Shown piece by piece: positions 44,136 to 53,890 of a stretch of DNA of 64,000 bases. How positions within the stretch are numbered: position 1 is the first letter of the stretch; the number at the start of each line of letters is the position of its first letter. The translations under genes were made by a program, and so were the position numbers. The stretch is from Jiella endophytica. GTDB lineage: Bacteria; Pseudomonadota; Alphaproteobacteria; Rhizobiales; Rhizobiaceae. The notes under the pieces were generated by a model that ran no database searches, was not told the origin of the DNA, and saw only the letters and a program-made list of their open reading frames with translations. The stretch covers positions 620,001 through 684,000 of the forward strand of contig NZ_SOZD01000001.1 in assembly GCF_004519335.1 (NCBI RefSeq). The letters are read 5' to 3'.

Positions 44136-44429
44136 CGCCCGGCGCTGGTCGCGCCGCCACGGGAGGAGGGCGCGGCGATCCAACCCGTCCCGGGAGCAAC
44201 GCCGCGACTGTTCGCCTTGCCGCCTCATCCGGCTGCGCCGAGCCGAGGCAACTCGCCCCACACGACCTCGCGAGCTCGGGACGATGGTCTCGCCACGCCG
44301 GTTCAGGCGTTTTCGCCGGATCCCGCCTCATCGTCGCCACGCCGCTCGTCTGACATGGGGGCAGCCGTCCCGGTGCATGCGGCCAATTGCCGATTGCTCC
44401 GAAGACGAATTCGGCTGTAAGGCGCCTTT

Positions 44430-45389
44430 ATGACATTGCGGAAACCCTATCCGCCGATCGAGCCCTACCGCATGGGGCGGCTCGAGGTCGGCGGCGGACA
44501 CGAACTCTATTTCGAGGAATGCGGCAATCCGGAAGGCATGCCCGTCGTCTTCCTGCATGGCGGGCCGGGCAGCGGCGCTTCGGCGCATCACCGGCGCCTC
44601 TTCGATCCGCAACGCTATCGCATCATCCTGTTCGACCAGCGCGGCTGCGGACGCTCGGTGCCGCTCGGATCTCTCGAGGCGAACACCACCTGGCACCTCG
44701 TCGACGATCTCGAAAGGCTGCGCCGCCACCTCAAGGTCGATCGCTGGCTGCTGTTTGGCGGCTCCTGGGGCGCGACGCTGGCGCTCGCCTATGCCGAAGC
44801 CCATGCCGGGCGGGCGCTCGGGCTGATCCTGCGCGGCATCTTCTCGGGCCGGCGCTCGGAGCTCGACTGGTTCTACGAATGGGGCGCCAACCGGCTGTTT
44901 CCCGACCAGTGGGAAAATCTCGTCGCGCGCATTCCGGCTAACGAGCAGGACGACCTCATCGCCGCCTATCGCCGCCGCCTGACCGATCCGGACCGGGCCG
45001 TGCGGGCGCAGGCGGCCAGCGCCTGGACCGCCTGGGAGGCGGCGACGGTGATGCTGCGGACATCGACCCCGCCGCTGCCCTCGACGGCCGCCACGCAGAC
45101 GGACGGCCAGATCGCCTTTGCCAGGATCGAGAACCACTTCTTCTTCCACGAACTCTGGCTGGAGGAGGGGCAGCTTCTCGCCGACATCGAGCGCCTCGCC
45201 GATACGCCGGGCATCATCGTTCAGGGCCGCTACGACGTCGTGACCCCAGCGATCACCTCATGGCAGATCGCCCAGGCCTGGCCGAAGGCCGACTACCGGC
45301 TGGTGGAAGGGGCAGGCCACGCCTTCGGCGAGCCGGCGATCCTCCACGAACTGCTGGAGGCGACCGACCGGTTCGTCACGGATCACTGA
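44430..45389 (+). CDS. pip: Prolyl aminopeptidase (first paralogue)
   Basis: Cytoplasmic S33 peptidase that removes N-terminal proline. HGGPG (43-47) forms the oxyanion hole, FDQRGCGRS follows, the nucleophile is Ser112 in GGSWGA, and the C-terminal GRYDVVTP (Asp) and EGAGHAFGE (His) complete the triad. ENHFFFHELWLEE belongs to the cap that selects proline. 319 residues. A second Pip lies at 49466-50419; this copy is the more diverged in the cap (TSTPPLPSTAATQTDG replaces the usual segment). It is upstream of the candidate RiPP locus on the opposite strand. Confidence 0.92.
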   Translation: MTLRKPYPPIEPYRMGRLEVGGGHELYFEECGNPEGMPVVFLHGGPGSGASAHHRRLFDPQRYRIILFDQRGCGRSVPLGSLEANTTWHLVDDLERLRRHLKVDRWLLFGGSWGATLALAYAEAHAGRALGLILRGIFSGRRSELDWFYEWGANRLFPDQWENLVARIPANEQDDLIAAYRRRLTDPDRAVRAQAASAWTAWEAATVMLRTSTPPLPSTAATQTDGQIAFARIENHFFFHELWLEEGQLLADIERLADTPGIIVQGRYDVVTPAITSWQIAQAWPKADYRLVEGAGHAFGEPAILHELLEATDRFVTDH

Positions 45390-45506
45390 CCGGCGGAGTT
45401 CCGGGCGGTTCCGGGAGATGGTCCGACGATATGGGCCGCCATGTGGACACGCCCAAACGGCCGGATTCTGGTCCGGTTCGCGGATGGCGGTGACGGTCGT
45501 GGGCGG
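45390..45506. other. Gap between prolyl aminopeptidase and the minus-strand peptide locus
   Basis: Short convergent gap with no recognised structure. Confidence 0.4.
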
Positions 45507-45710
45507 TCAGCCGACCGAGAAGGTCATCAGCTGGCGCAGGCACTGGGTTTCCGAGGCCGCCTTCTTGCGCTTGCGCTTCGGCTTTTCGTGCTCCTCGATG
45601 AGCATCGCCTGGGGCACGCTTCGCACCTCGGCCTCGGGCGTCCACTGGCGCCCGACGATTTCCTGCATGAATTCGCGAGGCTGCGGCCTCGCCTGACGGG
45701 GCATGTCCAT
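45507..45710 (-). CDS. Small basic protein of unknown function, possible member of the peptide locus
   Basis: 67 residues: MDMPRQARPQPREFMQEIVGRQWTPEAEVRS, then a highly charged KPKRKRKKAASE stretch. It is on the same strand as, and downstream of, the Cys-rich peptide and the PatG-like protease (194-base gap). There is no strong ribosome binding site. It might instead start at the internal methionines 3 or 15. Function unknown; I list it mainly because order and strand place it with the candidate peptide system. Confidence 0.4.
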   Translation of the reverse strand: MDMPRQARPQPREFMQEIVGRQWTPEAEVRSVPQAMLIEEHEKPKRKRKKAASETQCLRQLMTFSVG

Positions 45711-45860
45711 GGCCTTTGCCTCGCTGGCGATCGTTCTCGGACGGACGTGCGCGGGGCGACGATCGCCGCCGCCGCGTCTCGACCGGTATCTGGTTCAGAC
45801 GGTCGAACTTTCGATCTGCATCGCATCGCCACCGGAAGGCCGGCGCCTCCCGGCGGTCGC

Positions 45861-45892
45861 CCGCCGCCCGCCCCGTCTGGAGAGGGCGGCGG
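45861..45892 (-). terminator. GC-rich stem-loop after the Cys-rich peptide gene
   Basis: CCGCCGCCC (45861-45869) and GGGCGGCGG (45884-45892) form a perfect 9-bp stem, 12 bases after the peptide stop on the minus strand. No T-run follows, so it may stabilise the short message or terminate weakly. Confidence 0.5.
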
Positions 45893-45904
45893 TGACCGGC
45901 TTCC

Positions 45905-46117
45905 TCAGAAGCAGTTCTTGCAGGTGCTCCAGGACGAGCCGAGGCAGCTGATGCAGCCGGCGTTCAGCGGGTTCGGAATGCACTGCGGCGCGCATTTGAC
46001 GAGCTTGGTGCCGCACTTCCACAGGCAGCTCCAGCTGAACGACTGGCTGACGGCACCCTGGCCGGGCGCGACGACGAGGCCGCGGGTCACGGGCGCGGCA
46101 ATGGTCGGTGAACGCAT
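45905..46117 (-). CDS. Eight-cysteine 70-residue peptide, candidate RiPP precursor
   Basis: Residues 1-25 form a cysteine-free leader-like part (MRSPTIAAPVTRGLVVAPGQG...). Residues 26-70 hold eight cysteines at 31, 35, 42, 46, 55, 58, 66 and 69, as paired CxxxC, CxxxC, CxxC and CxxC, interspersed with Ser, Thr, Trp, Gly and Pro, and ending NCF. The ribosome binding site AGAAGGAGA is close to ideal, one of the best in the window, so the gene is expressed protein rather than chance. A perfect palindrome lies directly upstream. It follows a PatG-like protease gene on the same strand. A precursor role is inference; a metal-binding or disulfide-rich peptide is the alternative. Confidence 0.72.
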   Translation of the reverse strand: MRSPTIAAPVTRGLVVAPGQGAVSQSFSWSCLWKCGTKLVKCAPQCIPNPLNAGCISCLGSSWSTCKNCF

Positions 46118-46518
46118 GGGACATCTCCTTCTGAAACGGTTTCAGCACTGGCCGACAATCGGCATGCAGACGCCTGCAGTCTCGACGGACGAACGCGCTG
46201 CAGACGCCAACGCTACTCTGCCCGCTGCCGCGGCAAGCGGACCGTCGCACGCCGGTCGAAGGCCAGAGCCATGCCGGCGGGAAGCCGCCGCACCGGCCGT
46301 GCGAAACTCTGTCGTTTCTGCTCGTCTCTCCTCCTTCGGTTGATCAAACCATCGATCCGGCATGACCTGCCGGGCCTGTGCGACAAACCGGCGGGAAGCC
46401 GCCGCGTCCGTCCGCCGACACGTCCCGATCTTCGACACCAAGCCAGCGGCCCGACGACAATCAGGAGGCGGAAGCCGGCGTCACGTCCGATGCCTCCAGA
46501 CGTGCGACCGGAACGCGG
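46118..46518. other. Region between the PatG-like protease and the peptide gene
   Basis: 401 bases, no supported gene; a 99-codon minus-strand frame at 46142-46441 lacks family or start signals. It holds the palindrome at 46131-46145 and an 18-bp direct repeat, CCGGCGGGAAGCCGCCGC, at 46274-46291 and 46388-46405, each of which can fold (CGGCGG/CCGCCG). Confidence 0.55.
46131..46145. promoter_or_regulatory. Palindrome CTGAAACGGTTTCAG before the peptide gene
   Basis: CTGAAAC and GTTTCAG are exact inverted repeats around one G, 14 bases before the peptide start and abutting its ribosome binding site. The one-base centre cannot form an RNA loop without opening, so a protein-bound operator is likelier. 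Confidence 0.55.
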
Positions 46519-48654
46519 TCAGGCGACCATCCCGACCGGTGCCAGCGCACTCAGCGGCACGCTCCAGCTGCGTCCGGCGCCGACGGTGACGGGCAGGACC
46601 TCGCTGACATCCACGGTGAAGCGATAGACGCGGGCGGCGCGGCGCTCGTTCTCGGCGTCGAACATCGTCACCTGCACGTCCCAGCAGTCGGAATCCGGCC
46701 GGCAGATCGGGCTCCTGGCGACGGTGATGCCGTAGAGCTCGAGGCCGCGGTTGAGCCCGTCGGCAAAGACGCTGGCGCCCTGATAGGCGTTGGTCGCCGC
46801 GAAGTTGATCGCCCGCTCCTCCGGGCTGATGCCGAGATTGCGCAGCTCGTCATAGACCCGGACGAGGAAGTTGAAGATCGGGCCGCTGTCCATGTCCTCG
46901 GCGCCGATCGCCGCCTTCGCCGCGGTGACCAGTTCCGGCGCGGTCCATTTCGCCAGGCCACGGGGATCCGGATAGATCACCGGCAGCACCTGGCCGTTCA
47001 TCAGCCGGGTCGAGCCGGCGACGTAGCCGGGCATGGCGACGCGCTGCAGGTCGCCGGTTTCGTCGAGGCTGGTCCGCATGGCGTCGAGCAGGTCGCGATA
47101 GACCTCCTGGGCGAAGGGCCCGGCCGGCGAGATCGCGTAGATGGGGATCTGCTCCTGCATCAGGATGAAGGTGATGCCGGTGGCGAAGGGAAGATCGTTC
47201 GACAGCATGTCGATGAGCGCCGTCGGCGTGTTCGCCGCGACCGGATCGCCGATGCGCTGGACGATGGCGTCGTAGCGGGCCTCGTTGCCGAAGTCGAACC
47301 AGACCGAGCCGAGGGCATAGACCTTCTGCGGCTCCTTCTGGCCGCCGCAGCCGCAGCCCTGCTGGGTGACGCCGGACTGGGCGATGGTGGCGATCCGTCC
47401 CATCGTAGCGCGCCGGCGGGCGAAACGACCAGGCCGCAGCTGCCGCGACTGCCTGGCCGACTGCCCGACCTCGTCGTCCTCGCCAACGTCGCCGCCATCG
47501 TCCACTTCGTCGAAGCCGTCGCCATCCGCCATCGTGTCGACGGCGCCGTTCTCCTCGTCTTCGGGCATCTCCTCCTCAAGGAGCTCTTCCTGCTGCTGCC
47601 TGGCCTTCTTCTTGCCGCCACAGCCGCAGCCGCAATCGGACTGGGCGACGCCGCCGACGCCGTTCGACCGGCCAATCGGCGGCATCCGCGCGGCGGACGG
47701 TCTGACGGACATGGGTTCCCTGATCATTGGCTTGCTCCCTGCTTGGTCATCCTCGGATTCCGCGAGAGAGAAAGCCCCCTCCGGCTCCGGCTCCAGAAAT
47801 TGACGCAGTCGTTCGATCGCCGCCGACAGGTCGAGGCGGCCTGCGAGGATCCGCGCGCATTCGCCATCGGCCTGCGGATCGCAGGGGCGGGCGGTCTCGA
47901 TCAGGATCTTGCGGATGTCGAGAGGCCCGATCTCGGCCCCCTCGCGCCTGGCCGCCGAGAGCATTCTGGCGGCGACGCCGCTGACCACGGCGGTGGCAAA
48001 ACTCGAGCCGCTCCTGGCGACGATCTCTCCACCAATGGTTGTGACGACTAGGCTGCCGCCCGGCGCCAGAATGCCGTTGAACGCATAGCTCGCGCCGAAA
48101 TTCGAACTGGCGAGCGGCCTGCCGTCGGCATCCATCGCCCCGACCGCCAGCACGCTGTGCACCGCCGCCGGAACATGCAGGCAGGCGCAGCCGTCGTTGC
48201 CAGCCGCGGCGACGACGAGGACGCCCTTCCGCTCGCAGAGCTTCAGCGCGTCTTCGAGATGGCGCGACGCCTCCGTCGTCGCCGAAAGCTGGCCGGCGCT
48301 GACATTCACGATCTGGGCGCCCCGTTCGACCGCCATGTAGATCGCCCGGGCGAGATCCGTCTGGGTCGCCCGCGGCGCCTCGTGAGACGGCCGCGAATCC
48401 GGAAAGAACACCGGCAGGACCAGCCCGGAACAGCCGCTTGCAAGGCCGTGTGCCTCGTCGAAGAGCAGGCTGCAGATTTCGGTGCCGTGCGGATCCGGCC
48501 CATGGGCCTCGGCGATCCGCATCGTCGTCTCGATTTCCAGCCGGGCCGCGGCCAGCGAAGCCAGCGAAAGGTCCGGCGTGCCGTCGACGATACCGATCTT
48601 GACGCCGCGATCGCCCGGTCCGAGGGTATCCAATTCAGGAAGATGACTGGGCAT
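46519..48654 (-). CDS. Subtilisin-like protease fused to a PatG-like domain (cyanobactin maturation protease family)
   Basis: 711 residues. Residues 15-285 are an S8 subtilase with triad Asp24 (GIVDG), His56 (DPHGTE) and Ser218 (SGSSFATA), and oxyanion Asn153 (AAGNDG). A linker carries CGCGCGG (341-347), a strongly acidic stretch (355-398) and a second CGCGG (434-438). Residues 446-711 (YALGSVWFDFGNEARYDAI..., LPFATGITFILMQEQIPIYAISPAGPFA, MPGYVAGSTRLMNGQVLPVIYP) resemble the region that in PatG and its relatives accompanies the macrocyclising or leader-cleaving protease. No signal peptide. The start at 48654 is chosen as the first giving the family N-terminus; the frame continues to 48768 through AT-rich likely promoter DNA. 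The downstream Cys-rich peptide is the obvious substrate candidate. Confidence 0.82.
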   Translation of the reverse strand: MPSHLPELDTLGPGDRGVKIGIVDGTPDLSLASLAAARLEIETTMRIAEAHGPDPHGTEICSLLFDEAHGLASGCSGLVLPVFFPDSRPSHEAPRATQTDLARAIYMAVERGAQIVNVSAGQLSATTEASRHLEDALKLCERKGVLVVAAAGNDGCACLHVPAAVHSVLAVGAMDADGRPLASSNFGASYAFNGILAPGGSLVVTTIGGEIVARSGSSFATAVVSGVAARMLSAARREGAEIGPLDIRKILIETARPCDPQADGECARILAGRLDLSAAIERLRQFLEPEPEGAFSLAESEDDQAGSKPMIREPMSVRPSAARMPPIGRSNGVGGVAQSDCGCGCGGKKKARQQQEELLEEEMPEDEENGAVDTMADGDGFDEVDDGGDVGEDDEVGQSARQSRQLRPGRFARRRATMGRIATIAQSGVTQQGCGCGGQKEPQKVYALGSVWFDFGNEARYDAIVQRIGDPVAANTPTALIDMLSNDLPFATGITFILMQEQIPIYAISPAGPFAQEVYRDLLDAMRTSLDETGDLQRVAMPGYVAGSTRLMNGQVLPVIYPDPRGLAKWTAPELVTAAKAAIGAEDMDSGPIFNFLVRVYDELRNLGISPEERAINFAATNAYQGASVFADGLNRGLELYGITVARSPICRPDSDCWDVQVTMFDAENERRAARVYRFTVDVSEVLPVTVGAGRSWSVPLSALAPVGMVA

Positions 48655-48913
48655 CGCCGTCGTCTCGCATCGAGCGCAAATCGGGATCGGCCATCGTCGT
48701 TTCGACGCTGCGACAGAATGGCACATACACCCAGAGCGAGCAAGAAATTTAAATAGTTTAATTTCCAATCGTACTGCCGGATAACCCTTGCGAACACGTC
48801 ATTTGCTTCGGCGACCGTCTGCAGTCATGGCATTCAGTCTGGCTTTCTTTTTGCTGGCATGGCTCTATACCAAGACGTCAAGCAAAGCGGCTGCGAAGAA
48901 CGGGAGATGCGGG
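48655..48913. promoter_or_regulatory. AT-rich divergent promoter region of the PatG-like and GFA genes
   Basis: 259 bases with the most AT-rich stretch of the region at about 48744-48770 (AAATTTAAATAGTTTAATTT). Both genes could be driven from here. Exact -35/-10 boxes are not certain. A weakly supported in-frame extension of each gene runs through it. Confidence 0.45.
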
Positions 48914-49369
48914 ATGGGCGTTCAGACAGGCGGGTGCCAGTGCGGTGCCGTCCGCTTTCGCTGCGAGATCGACGTGGGGACGGCCCATATCTGCCACTGC
49001 AGGATGTGCCAGAAGGCGTTCGGATCGTTCTTCGCGCCGCTCGTGCGTACCCGCTCCCTCGTCTGGACGAAGGCCGAGCCGAAACGCTTCCGCTCGTCGA
49101 ACCACGCCGAACGCGGTTTCTGCCCGGACTGCGGCACCCCGCTGACCTATGAAAGCCACGGCAGCGTTTCGATCGCCATCGGTGCCTTCGACGACCCTGC
49201 CGCGATCGCCCCGCTGAAGCAGTTCGGCCTCGAAGCGAAGCTTGCCTATCTGGACGGTCTCGCGGCGCTGCCGGGAATGGCGACAGAGGACGACCCGGAC
49301 ATGGCCGAGCTGACCGAGACCCTCGTCAGCTACCAGCATGGCGACGCGCCGTCGCCGGACGAAGCGTAA
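48914..49369 (+). CDS. GFA-family protein (glutathione-dependent formaldehyde-activating fold)
   Basis: 151 residues with the Zn-binding Cys pattern of GFA/CENP-V proteins: TGGCQCGAVRF (Cys8, Cys10), HICHCRMCQKAFGSFF, and GFCPDCGTPLTYE. The family name is historical; most members have no known substrate. Start ATG 48914 with a GGGAG site; the frame continues 42 codons upstream. It lies 96 bases before the second prolyl aminopeptidase, same strand. Confidence 0.9.
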   Translation: MGVQTGGCQCGAVRFRCEIDVGTAHICHCRMCQKAFGSFFAPLVRTRSLVWTKAEPKRFRSSNHAERGFCPDCGTPLTYESHGSVSIAIGAFDDPAAIAPLKQFGLEAKLAYLDGLAALPGMATEDDPDMAELTETLVSYQHGDAPSPDEA

Positions 49370-50419
<1,050 letters not shown>

Positions 50420-50449
50420 GGCGAGGGGGGCGGGACGGTCTTTGCCGGC

Positions 50450-50881
50450 TCAGTAGTCGCCCTGAAACTCGTCGAAGACGAGCCGGGCATTGCCGCTCCG
50501 CTCCGAATAGCCGGTGACCCGGCAGCTGCCCTTCTGGCGGATCGGGGCGGCGCCGGCGAGATAGATCCGGCCGCCGCCGCTGGCTGGTCCCGAGACGTTG
50601 TAGGCGGCGGGCTGGCAGCCCTGACGGAAGACATAGGCGACGCCGGCAAGGCCGCGGCCCTCGAAGCGGCCGCGGAAAAGGACCGTGCCGCGATGGACGC
50701 CGTGCTTGCGCAGGCTCGGCTTGGGGTTCTGGTATCGGATCGTGACGCTGCCGCCGTTGTCGTCGAGCCGCATCAGCGAGCCGTTGTGATCGTAAAGGTC
50801 GAAGGCTGAGGCAGGGGCTGCCCCGGCGAGGGCGGCGATGGCCGTGACTGCGAGGAACGAGACGAGGCGCTTGACTGGCAT
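50450..50881 (-). CDS. Secreted protein of unknown function
   Basis: 143 residues with a signal peptide (MPVKRLVSFLAVTAIAALAGAAPASA). The mature domain FDLYDHNGSLMRLDDNGGSVTIRYQNPKPSLRKHGVHRGTVLFRGRFEG... has two cysteines (QGCQP and GSCRV) and looks like a small beta-barrel of the type seen in rhizobial secreted proteins. The start at 50881 has an AAGGA site; a second ATG lies 18 bases upstream. Function unknown. It converges with the preceding pip gene. Confidence 0.75.
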   Translation of the reverse strand: MPVKRLVSFLAVTAIAALAGAAPASAFDLYDHNGSLMRLDDNGGSVTIRYQNPKPSLRKHGVHRGTVLFRGRFEGRGLAGVAYVFRQGCQPAAYNVSGPASGGGRIYLAGAAPIRQKGSCRVTGYSERSGNARLVFDEFQGDY

Positions 50882-51125
50882 CCTGTGGATTTCCTTCATG
50901 CTGCATCTGCCCCAGAACTTCCCTTAGGTGAAGATGCGCTCGGGCGAAATGCGCCTCGCGAAGATGTGCAATCGGGTTGAGGCTGCACCGGAGCCACCTT
51001 CGCCGGACCTGCAGCGGAGACATCCCATCAATCCCGGTGATGGTTGCGATTACCGAAAACGGGCTGAAGCGGCGGCGCGCCTCTGATAAGGCTCCGCCCG
51101 AATCCTTCTGCGAGAAGTGCCAGTC

Positions 51126-52052
51126 ATGCAATCACAGCCAGGCGAGAGCCGGCAGGGCTTCGTCTATGCCCTTGGAGCCTACGGGATCTGGGGCTTCATC
51201 CTGCCGATCTTCATGAAGCTGCTCGCCCATGTCTCGCCGGTGGAGGTCGTCGCCCACCGGGTCATCTGGGCGTTGCCATTCGCGATCCTGATCCTCGCCT
51301 GGCAGGGCGCCTTCAGGCCGGCGCTGAGGCATCTGCGCGAGCCGCGCACCATGGCGCTCGCAACACTGACAGCCTCGCTGATCTCGCTGAACTGGGGAAC
51401 CTACGTCTTTGCCATCGGCACCGGCCACACGGTCGACGCGGCGCTCGGCTACTACATCAACCCGCTTTTGAACGTCGTTCTGGCGGCGATCTTTCTCGGC
51501 GAGCGGCCGACCAGGCTGCAAGGAATCGCGATCGCGCTGGCGACCATCGGCGTCGCCATCCTGACCGTGAAGGCCGGCGGCCTGCCGTGGATCTCGCTGG
51601 TGCTGGCGATGACCTTCGGCAGCTACGGGCTGCTTCGCAAGATGGTGCCGGTCGGCGCGACGGAGGGCTTCTTCCTGGAAGTGGTGATCCTCATCGTGCC
51701 GTCGATCCTGATCGTCGCGATCTTCGTGCCGCAGACGCATTTTCTGAAGGACGGCTTCGAGACCGGGCTGCTGCTCGCCGCGGGACCGCTGACGGCGGTG
51801 CCGCTGATCCTCTACGCCGCGGGGGCGCGGCTGCTGCACTACACGACCATCGGCATCCTGCAATATATCGTGCCGACGCTGTTGTTCTTCACCGCGGTGT
51901 TTCTGTTCGACGAGCCGTTCAGCGGCTGGCAGCTCTTCGCCTTCGCCTTCATCTGGTCGGCGCTGGCGATCTATACGTGGTCGCTGTTTCACGCGCGGCG
52001 TCACCATCAGCCACCCCAAACGCGTGCCCCGGTCGTGCGGGCTGATGCCTGA
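51126..52052 (+). CDS. rarD: RarD-type EamA permease
   Basis: 308-residue, 10-helix drug/metabolite transporter. Features of the RarD branch: GAYGIWGFILPIFMKLL, EVVAHRVIWALPF, LNWGTYVFAIGTGHTVDAALGYYINPLLNVVLAAIFLGERP and LLHYTTIGILQYIVPTLLFF. Known first for chloramphenicol sensitivity; the substrate is not established. I use ATG 51126; a GTG at 51117 is possible. Confidence 0.94.
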   Translation: MQSQPGESRQGFVYALGAYGIWGFILPIFMKLLAHVSPVEVVAHRVIWALPFAILILAWQGAFRPALRHLREPRTMALATLTASLISLNWGTYVFAIGTGHTVDAALGYYINPLLNVVLAAIFLGERPTRLQGIAIALATIGVAILTVKAGGLPWISLVLAMTFGSYGLLRKMVPVGATEGFFLEVVILIVPSILIVAIFVPQTHFLKDGFETGLLLAAGPLTAVPLILYAAGARLLHYTTIGILQYIVPTLLFFTAVFLFDEPFSGWQLFAFAFIWSALAIYTWSLFHARRHHQPPQTRAPVVRADA

Positions 52053-52061
52053 AGGCGCAGA

Positions 52062-53612
52062 TCACCCGCCGTCCGACCAGCGGGTGCGGTAAAGGTCAAG
52101 CCGCCGGTCGCGGAAATTGCGCACCGAGCCCTCGTAGCGGGCCCAGGAGAGGGTCGAGAGGTTGAGGTCGGCGACGGCCACCATCTCGACGTTTTCCGAG
52201 GTTTCCGCCGCGATGCCGTCGCGGGCAAAGGGAAAGTCGCAAGGGGTGAAGATGCCGGACTGGGCATATTCAATGTCGAGATTGTCGACATTGGCGAGAT
52301 TGCCCGTCATGCCGCTCGTCACGACGTAGCACTGGTTCTCGACCGCCCGGGCCTGGCAGCAATATTTCACCCGCAGATAGCCGTGGCGAGTGTCGGTGTT
52401 GAACGGCACGAAGAGGATGCGTGCGCCCTGGTCGCAGAGCCGGCGGGCGATCTCAGGGAATTCGGAATCGTAGCAGATCATGATTCCGACCGGGCCGCAG
52501 TCGGTCTCGATCACGTCGATCGGATCACCGCCTTGGATATGCCAGTACTGGCGCTCGTTCGGCGTCGGGTGGATCTTCTCGCGGGCATGCACCGAGCCGT
52601 CGCGCAGGAAGGCGTAGCCGACATTCTGGATCTCGCCGTCGTCGGTGCGCGTCGCGTGGCTGCCGCCGATGATGTTGATGTTGCGGCGGATCGCCATCGC
52701 CGTCATCTTCTCGGTAAAATCCGGCGTGTGCTCGGTCAGCCGCGCGATCGCCGCCTCGGGCTTCAGCTCCTCGGGCTCGCAGGAGAGCAGCATCAAAGTG
52801 AAGAGCTCGGGAAACACCACGAAGTCGCCCTCGTATTCCGCCGCCACCTCGACGAAATATTCGACCGCATCGTAGAAATCCTGCGGCTCGGCGATCTTGC
52901 GCGCTTCCATCTGCACGGTGACGATGCGAACGACGTCGGGGTTCGAGCGGTTGACCGGCTGGTCCATGTGAGCCGGGTCGTAATAGGGATTGCGCCAGAC
53001 CATCAGGACGCCGTTGCCGCCAGAGGCGGTATCGAGGGGATAGTAGTTCTTCAGGAGGAATTCCGGCTCGAAGCCCGCCTTCAGGTGGAAGGAGGCGACG
53101 GGGTCGGTGAGTTCGGCCTTGCGCACCGCCTCGAGATAGGCTTCCGGCGTCTTGTACTTTCTGGCGTTGCGCTTGAAGCCGGGCAGCCGGCCGCCGAAGG
53201 CGATGCCCTTCAGGTCCATGTCCTGGCAGAGCCGGCGGCGGGCGTCGTAGAGCCGCTTGCCGATCCTCAGGCGCCGCCGGTCGGGATCGACGCAGACCTC
53301 GATGCCGTAAAGCCAGTCGCCCTTGCGGTCGTGCATCGCCGCATAGCCGCCGCCGGTGACCTCGGCCCAGCTGTGCTGCTTCATCACCTTGGCCTCGGGC
53401 AGGATCATCGTCGCGGCATAGCCGACGATCTCGTCCTCGTAGACGACGACGAACTGGCCCTCCGGAAAGGCCGAGAGCTGGCCCATGATCATGCCGCGGG
53501 TGTAGGGCGCCTCGTCCTTGAAGACCTTGGCCGAGAGGGCGATGATGTCGGAAACGTCCTTCGTCGTCGCGGTGCGGACTTCGATCTTCGGGGTCGAGCG
53601 TTTCTCGGCCAT
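52062..53612 (-). CDS. GNAT acetyltransferase-carbon-nitrogen hydrolase fusion protein
   Basis: 516 residues in two parts. Residues 10-215 are a GNAT N-acetyltransferase, with EVCVDPDRRRLRIGKRLYDARR as the acetyl-CoA loop. Residues 227-505 are a nitrilase-superfamily amidase with the Glu-Lys-Cys triad visible: Glu269 (FPELFTL), Lys346 (REKIHPT) and Cys380 (ICYDSEFPE). The fusion is conserved in many bacteria, but its substrate is not known to me. It converges with rarD, with stops nine bases apart. Confidence 0.92.
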   Translation of the reverse strand: MAEKRSTPKIEVRTATTKDVSDIIALSAKVFKDEAPYTRGMIMGQLSAFPEGQFVVVYEDEIVGYAATMILPEAKVMKQHSWAEVTGGGYAAMHDRKGDWLYGIEVCVDPDRRRLRIGKRLYDARRRLCQDMDLKGIAFGGRLPGFKRNARKYKTPEAYLEAVRKAELTDPVASFHLKAGFEPEFLLKNYYPLDTASGGNGVLMVWRNPYYDPAHMDQPVNRSNPDVVRIVTVQMEARKIAEPQDFYDAVEYFVEVAAEYEGDFVVFPELFTLMLLSCEPEELKPEAAIARLTEHTPDFTEKMTAMAIRRNINIIGGSHATRTDDGEIQNVGYAFLRDGSVHAREKIHPTPNERQYWHIQGGDPIDVIETDCGPVGIMICYDSEFPEIARRLCDQGARILFVPFNTDTRHGYLRVKYCCQARAVENQCYVVTSGMTGNLANVDNLDIEYAQSGIFTPCDFPFARDGIAAETSENVEMVAVADLNLSTLSWARYEGSVRNFRDRRLDLYRTRWSDGG

Positions 53613-53890
53613 GGGCGGGCGGTGCCTCTTTTCTCAAGTGGGTGGTGCAAACGAAGGCGGGACGAAAGCCAGCCGGCTCCGTCCCGCGACCCTGAGATAG
53701 GCCGCGTCAGCCGGGCCGCAAGCCGCGGACCTCGGGAGGCCGACGGGAAGATGACGAAATCCGGACGGCCCGTGAACTGACCGTCACGGCGAGGCGGCAG
53801 GCGGATGGCTATCTTTCGGCCGGCCATTGCGTAGCTTCCCGTGCCGTGAGACGGCGCATCCCCGCCGTCCGGACACCACAAGGATCCTTC

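Noticed and set aside
46142-46441. 99-codon minus-strand frame between PatG-like protease and peptide
   Set aside because: Arg/Ala-rich, no ribosome binding site, ends inside the palindrome; likely chance.
46378-48051. 557-codon plus-strand frame opposite the PatG-like gene
   Set aside because: Antisense shadow; the sense strand shows an intact subtilase triad and PatG-like blocks.
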